In this document: in pieces, positions 56,909-64,000 of the stretch
Numbering within the stretch: the stretch's first letter is position 1
How the letters are laid out: the number at the start of each line of letters is the position of its first letter
Assembly: GCF_028747205.1 (NCBI RefSeq)
Contig: NZ_CP112880.1
Location: 4,030,001 to 4,094,000 of the forward strand
Direction: 5' to 3'
DNA: 64,000 bases
Source: Streptomyces sp. CA-278952
Lineage (GTDB): Bacteria; Actinomycetota; Actinomycetes; Streptomycetales; Streptomycetaceae
Made by a program: the position numbers and the translations under genes
Notes under the pieces: generated by a model
What the model was told of the DNA's origin: nothing
Seen by the model: the letters and a program-made list of their open reading frames with translations, nothing else
Database searches by the model: none

Positions 56909-58504
56909 ATGGCACCCGATTCCGAAGCAAACGGCGGCGGAGTTTCGGATGGCTCCGACGCCTGGGGTGTCGGCGGCGTGGTCGGTGACGGACGTTACCG
57001 GATGACCTACCGGCTCGGCCGGGGCGGCATGGCAGAGGTCTACGCGGCGGAGGACGTCCGGCTCGGACGTACGGTCGCGGTGAAGCTGCTCCGTTCCGAC
57101 CTGGCCGAGGATCCGGTCTCCAAGGCGCGCTTCACCCGCGAGGCACAGTCCGTCGCGGGCCTCAACCACCACGCGATCGTCGCCGTCTACGACTCCGGCG
57201 AGGACGTCGTGGGCGGCCAGACCGTCCCCTACATCGTGATGGAGCTGGTCGAGGGCCGCACCATCCGCGATCTGCTCCTGACCGCGGAGGCCCCGCCTCC
57301 CGAGCAGGCGCTGATCATCGTCTCGGGGGTGCTCGAGGCCCTCGCGTACTCGCACCAGCACGGCATCGTGCACCGCGACATCAAGCCCGCCAACGTGATC
57401 ATCACGGAATCGGGCGCGGTCAAGGTGATGGACTTCGGCATCGCCCGCGCGCTGCACGGCGCGCAGTCGACGATGACCCAGACCGGCATGGTCATGGGCA
57501 CCCCGCAGTACCTCTCCCCCGAGCAGGCGCTCGGCAAGGCCGTGGACCACCGGTCCGACCTGTACGCCACCGGCTGCCTGCTCTACGAACTGCTGGCGCT
57601 GCGGCCCCCGTTCACCGGTGAGACCCCGCTCTCGGTGGTCTACCAGCACGTCCAGGACATCCCGGTGCCGCCGTCCGAGGTCTCGGACGTGGTGCCGCCG
57701 GAGCTGGACGGGATGGCGATGCGCGCGCTGGCGAAGGACCCGGACGACCGGTTCCAGAGCGCCGAGGAGATGCGCGGGCTCGTCCAGTACAGCCTCCAGA
57801 TGCTCCAGGTGCAGGGCGGTCACACGGGCACGTGGAACACCGGCCCGGTCGCGCTGCACGAGGGGGGCCAGACCTCGCCGCACGGGATGTCCGGCTCCAC
57901 CCGCGCCATGGGCCACCCGACGCACGGGGACACCTCGCAGGGCCCGATCCTGCCGCCGTACAACCCGGACGACGGGGGCTACGACGGCGGCGGCCGACGC
58001 TCCGGCGGGCGCGGCAAGATGTGGCTCTTCGTCCTGCTCGCGCTGGTCGCGATCGGCGCGGGGGTCGCCTTCGCCGTCAACGCCGCGAAGGACGACGGCG
58101 GGAAGAAGGACCCGGTCACGCCGTCCACCTCGGTCAGCCAGTCCGAGAAGGAGAAGCCCTCGGAGTCGCCGTCCGAGGAGGAGGAGAGCGACGAGCCGGA
58201 GGCCCCGGACACCTCCTCCACCGGCGGCCAGACGCAGCCGAATCCGCCGCCGTACAACCCGGACCCGATCCCGAGCAAGCCGTCGTTCACCCCGTCCCCG
58301 GACCCGACCGGCACGGCCCCCGGGACCTCGGACGGCAACACCAACGAGGGCAACAGCGGCGAGCCCACCGGTGAGCCCACCGAGCCGACCACCGACCCCG
58401 GCACCCCGGGCGGAGCCGGCGGCGACGACGAGGGCGGGGCCGGCGACGACGGCGGTACGGGTACGACGCCCGGCGACACGTCGCTCGGCGCCACCACGCC
58501 GTAA
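56909..58504 (+). CDS. Ser/Thr protein kinase with extracellular Pro/Ser/Thr-rich tail
   Basis: 531 residues. The kinase domain has GRGGMAEVYAAED, VAVKLL with Lys59, HRDIKPANVI and DFGIA, then SPEQALGKAVDHRSDLYATG. After the cytoplasmic linker a helix (WLFVLLALVAIGAGVAFAV) is followed by 150 residues of Pro/Ser/Glu/Thr/Asn tail with no PASTA motif. It may sense wall tension or act as a spacer to a ligand, but no sensor fold is visible. It is 353 bases from the divergent kinase; in S. coelicolor paired kinase genes sit at this locus. Confidence 0.9.
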   Translation: MAPDSEANGGGVSDGSDAWGVGGVVGDGRYRMTYRLGRGGMAEVYAAEDVRLGRTVAVKLLRSDLAEDPVSKARFTREAQSVAGLNHHAIVAVYDSGEDVVGGQTVPYIVMELVEGRTIRDLLLTAEAPPPEQALIIVSGVLEALAYSHQHGIVHRDIKPANVIITESGAVKVMDFGIARALHGAQSTMTQTGMVMGTPQYLSPEQALGKAVDHRSDLYATGCLLYELLALRPPFTGETPLSVVYQHVQDIPVPPSEVSDVVPPELDGMAMRALAKDPDDRFQSAEEMRGLVQYSLQMLQVQGGHTGTWNTGPVALHEGGQTSPHGMSGSTRAMGHPTHGDTSQGPILPPYNPDDGGYDGGGRRSGGRGKMWLFVLLALVAIGAGVAFAVNAAKDDGGKKDPVTPSTSVSQSEKEKPSESPSEEEESDEPEAPDTSSTGGQTQPNPPPYNPDPIPSKPSFTPSPDPTGTAPGTSDGNTNEGNSGEPTGEPTEPTTDPGTPGGAGGDDEGGAGDDGGTGTTPGDTSLGATTP

Positions 58505-58524
58505 CGCACCACCGCACCACCCTC

Positions 58525-58563
58525 TGAGCCCGGCGTGCGCCCTCGTGGCGCGCGCCGGGCTCA
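58525..58563. terminator. Bidirectional terminator after the kinase
   Basis: A 16-bp stem with one mismatch (58525-58540 with 58548-58563, TGAGCCCGGCG core) and 7-base loop, between the convergent kinase and phosphotransferase genes. Confidence 0.8.
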
Positions 58564-58581
58564 CGCGGTGGTGCAACCGCG

Positions 58582-59661
58582 TCACTCCGTGAAGGCCGCA
58601 TACACCGCTTCGTACTCCCGCGTCCACCACACCGCCAGGGCCGACACCGCGGGGAACTGCGGGTCGGCCCTGCGGTCGTCGAGGCGGTAGCGCCAGCGGA
58701 GTATCCAGAAGTCGTTGAGCCGTTCCCACCACACCCGGTGTACGGCGGCCGCCAGCTCGGCGGCGCCCGCCCCCGCGGCGCGCCGGTACGCGCGGGCGTA
58801 CGCCCGTACCTTCGCGAGGTCCAGCTCCCCGGCCGGGCGGACGAAAAAGATCGCCGCCGCCCGTACCGCCTCCTCGGCGCGCGGCTGTACGTCCAGCCGG
58901 TCCCAGTCCACGATCGCGACCGGGTCGGCGCCCCGGTAGAGCAGGTTCAGCGGGTGGAAGTCCCCGTGCACCCAGCCGGTGGCGGGCCCCTCCGGGGTGG
59001 GCGGGCGGCGGTGGGCGTGCTGTTCGAGCAGGGCGCGGCGCTCCACGAGCCGGTGCACGGCGAGTTCGTCGAAGGCGTCGCGGGGGGCGTCCCGCCCGCC
59101 CTGCCCGCGCGCGGCGGCCAGCAGGTCGTCGATCAGCGCGAAGGTGTCGGCGGCGTCCGGGCTGCGGTGGCCCGGCCGGGCGGGCGGGCTCGTCGGGTGC
59201 GGGCCGTCGCGCGGCGCCATCACCTGTTCCAGGCCGGTGTGCACGGTCCCCAGGAGCGCACCGAGCCGGCGCGACTGGGAGAGGGTCAGCTCGGAGCCGA
59301 CCCGGTGGAGGCCGTCGACCCAGGGGTGCAGGGCGTAGCACCGTTCGCCGATCACGGTGACGGTGTCGCCCCGGGTGTCCGTCAGGGGCGGGACGACGGG
59401 CACGCCGAGCGACTTCAGGCGCTGGGTGGCGCGGTGCTGGCGCACGATCGCGGCACGTTCGCCGCTGGTGTCGTCCAGGTGCTTCTTGTCGAGATGGTGC
59501 TTGAGGAAGTAGGACCCGCTCGTGGTGGAGACGCGGTATCCGTGGTTCAGCAGGCCCTTGGTGATCGGGTCGCAGGCGAGCGGCTCGCCCACGTTCGGGT
59601 AACGGCGCAGCACCTCGCCGACCGGGGGAACAGGTGGACGAGTGACATATGAGCGCGGCAC
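58582..59661 (-). CDS. Aminoglycoside/choline phosphotransferase-fold protein
   Basis: 359 residues from GTG 59661. The APH kinase signature is complete: GWVHGDFHPLNLLYRG (catalytic loop with Asp) and VAIVDWDRLDVQP (metal Asp). Residues 35-110 form the N-terminal lobe with a strand YFLKHHLDKKH carrying the ATP Lys. The substrate is unknown; a small hydroxyl compound, or aminoglycoside, is possible. The gene stands alone on the minus strand, with no resistance-gene context, so a housekeeping metabolite or choline-like substrate is more likely. Confidence 0.82.
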   Translation of the reverse strand: MPRSYVTRPPVPPVGEVLRRYPNVGEPLACDPITKGLLNHGYRVSTTSGSYFLKHHLDKKHLDDTSGERAAIVRQHRATQRLKSLGVPVVPPLTDTRGDTVTVIGERCYALHPWVDGLHRVGSELTLSQSRRLGALLGTVHTGLEQVMAPRDGPHPTSPPARPGHRSPDAADTFALIDDLLAAARGQGGRDAPRDAFDELAVHRLVERRALLEQHAHRRPPTPEGPATGWVHGDFHPLNLLYRGADPVAIVDWDRLDVQPRAEEAVRAAAIFFVRPAGELDLAKVRAYARAYRRAAGAGAAELAAAVHRVWWERLNDFWILRWRYRLDDRRADPQFPAVSALAVWWTREYEAVYAAFTE

Positions 59662-59773
59662 TTACCAGATGTTAGATCACTCTGCGTGGCCGCTCGGCGG
59701 AGTTGCGGTCACGCCCGGAGGTGCGCTAAGGCCGTCTGACGCCGTCCGACGCCGTCTGGAAGGCCTGGATGCC

Positions 59774-60304
59774 TCAGAACTTCAGCGTGTGCTCGGTGAC
59801 GAAGTGCGGATCGACCCGGAGGTAGGCCGGCGCGAAGGGCTCCCCGTTGACGGAGACGGGCGCGGCGCCGAACAGCCGCTCCTGCTCGGGGCAGGGGTGC
59901 ACGATCTCGGCGGGGCCGGTGAACTGCACCGACCACAGGTCGCCGCCGTCGGCGCAGGCCGCGTCGTTGTAGTGGTCCGCGCCGTACGCGACGGCGTTGT
60001 AGTTGTCCGCGCCGTACGCGACGACGCTCCCGTTGCACGCCTCGTGGTGGCCGAAGCCCCTGTGCATCCGCAGCAGGATGCGACCGTCGCACACGATGTG
60101 CCGGGCCACCGTCAGGAACGGCAGGGCCCGCATGCTGGTCGCGAGGCGGCCGTACGGGACGCGGCGGAGCAGTTCGATGGGCTCGGCTCCCCGGGTCGGC
60201 TCGGCCCGCTCGATCGTGCCGGTCGCGGGAGACCCTGGCGTGCCGGCCGGGGCCCGCCGGATCGTCCCGGTCGCGGGGAGTTCGTCGAAGGACATGGATT
60301 CCAC
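59774..60304 (-). CDS. Pyridoxamine 5'-phosphate oxidase-like FMN protein
   Basis: 176 residues from GTG 60304; ATG 60295 is an alternative. A split-barrel flavin fold is likely: RRVPYGRLATSMRALPFLTVARHIVCDGRILLRMH, and WSVQFTGPAEIVHP. Between them a 10-residue unit VAYGADNYNA is duplicated in tandem (VAYGADHYND), corresponding to the 30-bp DNA repeat at 59965-60024. Such proteins bind FMN or F420 and are often stress-related reductases. The duplication is unlike the relatives I recall, so the loop is atypical. Confidence 0.72.
   Translation of the reverse strand: MESMSFDELPATGTIRRAPAGTPGSPATGTIERAEPTRGAEPIELLRRVPYGRLATSMRALPFLTVARHIVCDGRILLRMHRGFGHHEACNGSVVAYGADNYNAVAYGADHYNDAACADGGDLWSVQFTGPAEIVHPCPEQERLFGAAPVSVNGEPFAPAYLRVDPHFVTEHTLKF
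59965..60024 (-). repeat. 30-bp tandem duplication in the PNPOx-like gene
   Basis: Units 59965-59994 and 59995-60024 match at 28 of 30 bases. In frame, it duplicates a 10-residue segment of the flavin-binding-fold protein. Confidence 0.9.
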
Positions 60305-60383
60305 TGTCCCCCGGCCGTAGGGACCGCGTAAGAGTCGCCTGCCCCGGGTGGCCCGGGACCAAAGTCCCGGCGGGCGACGGGAC

Positions 60384-61061
60384 TCAGCGGCGCTCGGCCT
60401 GGAGCCGCGCGACGTACGCGGCGGCCTGCGAGCGGCGCTCCATGCCCAGCTTGGACAGCAGGCTGGAGACGTAGTTCTTGATGGTCTTCTCGGCGAGGTG
60501 CAGACGCTCCCCGATGACCCGGTTGGTCAGGCCCTCGCCGATCAGGTCCAGGATCTTGCGTTCCTGTTCGGTGAGGCCGGCGAGCTTGTCGTCGCCCCTG
60601 CCGCTGCCGCCGTCGCGCAGCCGCTCCAGCACCCGGGCGGTGGCCACCGGGTCCAGCAGCGACTTTCCGGCCGCCACGTCCCGTACGGCGTTCAGCAGTT
60701 CATTGCCGCGGATCGCCTTCAGCACATATCCCGACGCGCCCGCCATGATCGCGTCGAAAAGCGCCTCGTCATCGGCGTACGAGGTGAGCATCAGGCATTT
60801 GATGTTCTCGTCCTGGGAACGGATTTCCCGGCACACCTCCACACCGCTGCCGTCCGGCAGCCGCACGTCGAGCACCGCCACATCGGGACGCGTCGCCGGG
60901 ATCCGCACCAGGGCGTCCGCGGCCGTACCGGCCTCGCCGACCACCTCGATGTCCGCCTCGACGGAGAGCAGCTCATGGACGCCGCGCCGGACGACCTCGT
61001 GATCATCGAGCAGAAATACCGTGATTTTTCCATCTTCGCGCACGATCGCAGTCTCACACAC
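60384..61061 (-). CDS. NarL/FixJ-type response regulator
   Basis: 225 residues from GTG 61061, which has GGAGGAGAG at normal spacing; GTG 61043 is an alternative. The receiver domain shows FLLDDHEVVRRGV, the phospho-Asp in VAVLDVRLPDGSG and the Thr/Lys pair (LTSY, VLKAI). The DNA-binding domain is LuxR-type: LTEQERKILDLIGEGLTNRVIGERLHLAEKTIKNYVSSLLSKLGM. A partner sensor kinase is not adjacent. It is divergent from the second 2-oxoacid dehydrogenase operon and could control it. Confidence 0.92.
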   Translation of the reverse strand: MCETAIVREDGKITVFLLDDHEVVRRGVHELLSVEADIEVVGEAGTAADALVRIPATRPDVAVLDVRLPDGSGVEVCREIRSQDENIKCLMLTSYADDEALFDAIMAGASGYVLKAIRGNELLNAVRDVAAGKSLLDPVATARVLERLRDGGSGRGDDKLAGLTEQERKILDLIGEGLTNRVIGERLHLAEKTIKNYVSSLLSKLGMERRSQAAAYVARLQAERR

Positions 61062-61163
61062 TCGCCTCTCCTCCGCTCTTCCCTGGCGCTGATCCGCGGG
61101 ATAACGTGCCGTTGTTCCGGCGGCCCGCAAGGCTGCTTCCAGTGCCCTGACCAGCAGAGGTTC

Positions 61164-61203
61164 GCGATTTTTTCGATTTACTTGGAAATCCAAGCAAAAT
61201 CGC
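61164..61203. promoter_or_regulatory. AT-rich nested palindrome in the divergent promoter
   Basis: Outer arms GCGATTTT (61164-61171) and AAAATCGC (61196-61203) enclose an inner CTTGG-AAAT-CCAAG (61181-61194). It stands out as AT-rich in a GC-rich genome. It lies between the response regulator and the bkd-type E1 alpha gene and looks like an operator. The rest of 61062-61390 shows no gene. Confidence 0.6.
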
Positions 61204-61390
61204 AGGTCAGATAGGGTTTCGCAGTTCTGCGACGCTGTGGGTAACGTGCCTATGACAGGGCACTCGCCGGGGCACCTGTCACGCCTGACTCCGGCCGACC
61301 GGCACCCACCCCGTGCACGGCTCCGGATCCAGGCGAGCCGCACTGGTCCCCGGTAGACCCCGGGGGCCGGACCGACGGAGGAGCACGCAC

Positions 61391-62551
61391 GTGACCGTGG
61401 AGAGCACTGCCGCCGCGCGTAAACCGCGACGCGCCAGTAAGCGGACCAGCGCCGCGAAGAAGCCGCAGAGTGCCGAGCCTCAGCTCGTACAGCTGCTGAC
61501 GCCCGAGGGCGAGCGCGTCGAGCACCCGGACTACAGCATCGACCTGAGCGCCGACGAGCTGCGCGGCCTGTACCGGGACATGGTCCTCACCCGCCGCTTC
61601 GACGCCGAGGCGACCGCCCTCCAGCGCCAGGGCGAGCTGGGCCTGTGGGCCTCGCTGCTCGGCCAGGAGGCCGCCCAGATCGGCAGCGGCCGGGCCCTGC
61701 GCGACGACGACTACGTCTTCCCGACCTACCGGGAGCACGGGGTCGCCTGGTGTCGCGGCGTCGACCCGACCAACCTCCTCGGCATGTTCCGCGGGGTGAA
61801 CCACGGCGGCTGGGACCCGAACAGCAACAACTTCCACCTGTACACGATCGTCATCGGCTCGCAGACGCTGCACGCCACCGGGTACGCCATGGGCGTCGCC
61901 AAGGACGGCGCGGACTCCGCCGTGATCGCGTACTTCGGTGACGGGGCCTCCAGCCAGGGCGACGTCGCCGAGTCGTTCACCTTCTCCGCGGTCTACAACG
62001 CCCCGGTCGTCTTCTTCTGCCAGAACAACCAGTGGGCCATCTCCGAGCCCACCGAGCGCCAGACCCGCGTGCCGCTCTACCAGCGCGCCCAGGGCTACGG
62101 CTTCCCCGGCGTCCGGGTCGACGGCAACGACGTCCTCGCCTGCCTGGCCGTCACCCGCTCCGCGCTGGAGCGCGCGCGCCGGGGCGAGGGCCCGACCCTC
62201 GTCGAGGCGTTCACCTACCGCATGGGCGCCCACACCACCTCCGACGACCCGACGAAGTACCGGGCCGACGAGGAACGGGCCGCGTGGGAGGCCAAGGACC
62301 CGATCCTGCGGCTGCGCGCGTACCTGGAGAAGGACAAGCTCGCGGACGAGGCCTTCTTCACCGCGCTGGACGAGGAGAGCGAGACCCTCGGCAAGCGGGT
62401 ACGGGAAGCGGTGCGTGCGATGCCCGACCCGGACCCGATGGCCCTGTTCGAGCACGGCTACGCCGACGGCAACTCCCTCGTGGACGAGGAGCGGGCCCAG
62501 TTCGCCGCCTACCAGGCATCGTTCGCCGATTCCGCCGAGGAGGGCAAGTAG
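61391..62551 (+). CDS. 2-oxoacid dehydrogenase E1 alpha (second set)
   Basis: 386 residues from GTG 61391, with GGAGGAG upstream. A basic 45-residue N terminus (RKPRRASKRTSAAKKP) is followed by the E1 alpha core: FGDGASSQGDVAESFTFSAVYNAPVVFFCQNNQWAIS is the thiamine motif. It differs clearly from the first set at 40115 in the N terminus and loop regions. The gene is presumed to act on branched-chain or pyruvate-like 2-oxoacids; S. coelicolor and S. avermitilis carry two such sets. Confidence 0.92.
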   Translation: MTVESTAAARKPRRASKRTSAAKKPQSAEPQLVQLLTPEGERVEHPDYSIDLSADELRGLYRDMVLTRRFDAEATALQRQGELGLWASLLGQEAAQIGSGRALRDDDYVFPTYREHGVAWCRGVDPTNLLGMFRGVNHGGWDPNSNNFHLYTIVIGSQTLHATGYAMGVAKDGADSAVIAYFGDGASSQGDVAESFTFSAVYNAPVVFFCQNNQWAISEPTERQTRVPLYQRAQGYGFPGVRVDGNDVLACLAVTRSALERARRGEGPTLVEAFTYRMGAHTTSDDPTKYRADEERAAWEAKDPILRLRAYLEKDKLADEAFFTALDEESETLGKRVREAVRAMPDPDPMALFEHGYADGNSLVDEERAQFAAYQASFADSAEEGK

Positions 62552-62553
62552 CC

Positions 62554-63534
62554 ATGGCCGTGGAAAAGATGTCCATCGCGAAAGCGCTCAACGAGTCGCT
62601 CCGCCTCGCCCTCGACAACGACCCCAAGGTCCTCATCATGGGCGAGGACGTCGGCAAGCTCGGCGGCGTCTTCCGTATCACCGACGGGCTCCAGAAGGAC
62701 TTCGGCGAGGACCGGGTGATCGACACCCCGCTCGCCGAGTCCGGCATCGTCGGCACGGCGATCGGCCTGGCCCTGCGCGGCTACCGCCCGATCGTCGAGA
62801 TCCAGTTCGACGGCTTCGTCTTCCCCGCGTACGACCAGATCGTCACGCAGCTCGCCAAGATGCACGCCCGCGCGCTCGGCAAGATCAAGCTGCCGGTCGT
62901 CGTGCGTATTCCGTACGGTGGCGGCATCGGCGCGGTCGAGCACCACAGCGAGTCCCCCGAGGCGCTCTTCGCGCACGTCGCGGGGTTGAAGGTGGTCTCG
63001 CCGTCCAACGCGAGCGACGCCTACTGGATGATGCAGCAGGCCGTCCAGAGCGACGACCCGATCATCTTCTTCGAGCCCAAGCGGCGTTACTGGGACAAGG
63101 GCGAGGTCGACACCGAGTCCATCCCCGGCCCGCTGCACAAGGCCGTGACCGTCCGCGAGGGCAGCGACCTCACGCTCGTCGCGTACGGGCCGATGGTGAA
63201 GGTCTGCGTGGAAGCGGCCGCGGCCGCCCAGGAGGAGGGCAAGTCGATCGAGGTCCTGGACCTGCGCTCGATGTCGCCGATCGACTTCGACGCCGTCCAG
63301 AGGTCGGCGGAGAAGACCGGCCGGGTCGTGGTCGTCCACGAGGCGCCCGTCTTCTACGGCTCCGGCGCGGAGATCGCCGCCCGGATCACCGAGCGCTGCT
63401 TCTACCACCTCGAAGCGCCCGTGCTGCGGGTCGGTGGCTACCACGTCCCCTACCCGCCGGCCCGGCTGGAGGACGAGTATCTGCCCGGCCTGGACCGGGT
63501 GCTCGACGCCGTCGACCGCTCGCTGGCGTTCTGA
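62554..63534 (+). CDS. 2-oxoacid dehydrogenase E1 beta (second set)
   Basis: 326 residues from ATG 62554, two bases after the E1 alpha stop. Motifs: IMGEDVGKLGGVFRITDGLQKDFGED, DTPLAESGIVGTAIGLA, VRIPYGGGIGAVEHHSESPEAL and YGSGAEIAARITERCF. Highly similar in layout to the first set but distinct in sequence. It forms the E1 tetramer with the preceding subunit. Confidence 0.94.
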   Translation: MAVEKMSIAKALNESLRLALDNDPKVLIMGEDVGKLGGVFRITDGLQKDFGEDRVIDTPLAESGIVGTAIGLALRGYRPIVEIQFDGFVFPAYDQIVTQLAKMHARALGKIKLPVVVRIPYGGGIGAVEHHSESPEALFAHVAGLKVVSPSNASDAYWMMQQAVQSDDPIIFFEPKRRYWDKGEVDTESIPGPLHKAVTVREGSDLTLVAYGPMVKVCVEAAAAAQEEGKSIEVLDLRSMSPIDFDAVQRSAEKTGRVVVVHEAPVFYGSGAEIAARITERCFYHLEAPVLRVGGYHVPYPPARLEDEYLPGLDRVLDAVDRSLAF

Positions 63535-63545
63535 GGAGAGGGTTC

Positions 63546-64000
63546 GTGACGACGATGACCGAAACGTCTGCTCGTTTCCGTGAGTTCAAGATGCCCGACG
63601 TGGGCGAGGGACTGACCGAGGCCGAGATCCTCAAATGGTTCGTCCAGCCCGGCGACACCGTCACCGACGGCCAGGTCGTGTGCGAGGTCGAGACCGCGAA
63701 GGCGGCCGTCGAGCTGCCGATCCCGTTCGACGGGGTGGTGCACGAGCTGCGCTTCCCCGAGGGCACGACCGTCGACGTCGGCCAGGTGATCATCGCGATC
63801 GACGTGGCCCCGGGCAGCGGCGACGCGCCTGCTCCGGCCGCCGCCCCGGCCCAGGAGCCGGTGGAGGAGCCCGAGGCGGAAGCCGAGCCGAAGGGCCGTA
63901 CGCCGGTCCTGGTGGGCTACGGCGTCGCCGAGTCCTCCACCAAGCGCCGCCCGCGCAAGGGGACGACGGCCGCACCGGAGGCCGCCGCCGTCGCGGCGGC
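63546..64000 (+). CDS. Dihydrolipoyl acyltransferase E2 (second set, truncated by window end)
   Basis: Only the first 151 codons are in the window. GTG 63546 has GGAGAGGG upstream; ATG 63555 is in frame. The lipoyl domain is clear: FKMPDVGEGLTEAEILKWF and the lipoylated Lys52 in CEVETAKAAVELP. A Pro/Ala/Glu-rich linker follows with a GYGV-type segment. The E3-binding and catalytic domains lie beyond the end. The gene follows E1 beta after 11 bases. Confidence 0.9.
   Translation, partial: MTTMTETSARFREFKMPDVGEGLTEAEILKWFVQPGDTVTDGQVVCEVETAKAAVELPIPFDGVVHELRFPEGTTVDVGQVIIAIDVAPGSGDAPAPAAAPAQEPVEEPEAEAEPKGRTPVLVGYGVAESSTKRRPRKGTTAAPEAAAVAA

Noticed and set aside
58582..59661. Aminoglycoside resistance gene
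   Set aside because: The kinase fold is present, but nothing links it to resistance and the substrate cannot be read; called only as a phosphotransferase-fold protein.

Overview
The window is a high-GC actinobacterial chromosome segment that reads as Streptomyces. It has GTG-rich starts, dense GTGA/ATGA gene overlaps, class E sortases, CrgA, a DLW-39 microprotein, a gamma-butyrolactone-receptor-like TetR protein and two parS sites. It looks like part of the conserved core near oriC: the DUF3566 protein, tRNA-Ile and tRNA-Ala normally lie next to gyrA, and parS and DnaA-box motifs recur. There is no CRISPR array, insertion sequence, prophage or biosynthetic cluster.

Layout. 0-9.5 kb: DUF3566 membrane protein, tRNA-Ile, small envelope proteins, a membrane Ser/Thr kinase with an XRE regulator, tRNA-Ala, a TerD protein, a DUF5324 protein, a cyclophilin and a rhomboid protease. 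9.5-23 kb: division and cell-wall block. It holds a DnaA-box cluster, crgA, a DUF881 protein, three class E sortases with a pabA/trpG-type glutaminase between them, then the operon fhaA-fhaB-pstP-rodA/ftsW-pbpA-pknB on the minus strand. 23-28.6 kb: tRNA-Leu, a gene-poor stretch, TetR and HxlR regulators with a parS site between them, DUF2252, J-domain and rhodanese proteins. 28.6-39.3 kb: acyl-CoA metabolism. An acyl-CoA dehydrogenase sits behind a KstR-like site, followed by paaABCDE (phenylacetyl-CoA epoxidase), an unrelated DUF5819-HTTM-RNA methyltransferase operon, paaN and a PaaR-like TetR regulator. 39.3-43.8 kb: an Lrp regulator divergent from a branched-chain 2-oxoacid dehydrogenase operon (E1 alpha, E1 beta, E2). 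43.9-49.3 kb: a MobA-DUF6457 fusion, MoeA, a K+ channel, a quinone oxidoreductase and the proteasome activator Bpa. 49.4-60.3 kb: an FtsX-type ABC exporter with a PadR regulator, a secreted low-complexity protein, two divergent membrane Ser/Thr kinases, a phosphotransferase-fold protein and a pyridoxamine-oxidase-like protein. 60.3-64 kb: a NarL-type response regulator divergent from a second 2-oxoacid dehydrogenase operon, whose E2 gene runs off the end.

The genes combine into four themes: peptidoglycan synthesis and septation controlled by Ser/Thr phosphorylation; surface protein anchoring; catabolism of aromatic and branched-chain acids to acyl-CoAs, which also feed fatty-acid and polyketide primers; and molybdenum cofactor synthesis. 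The most useful new observations are regulatory. Three near-identical PaaR-like operators link the paa genes, paaN/tetR and the first 2-oxoacid dehydrogenase operon. A perfect KstR-type palindrome lies before the acyl-CoA dehydrogenase. A DnaA-box cluster lies beside crgA. One parS site is built into a stop/start codon overlap. Families are assigned from motifs read by eye; no database search was possible.
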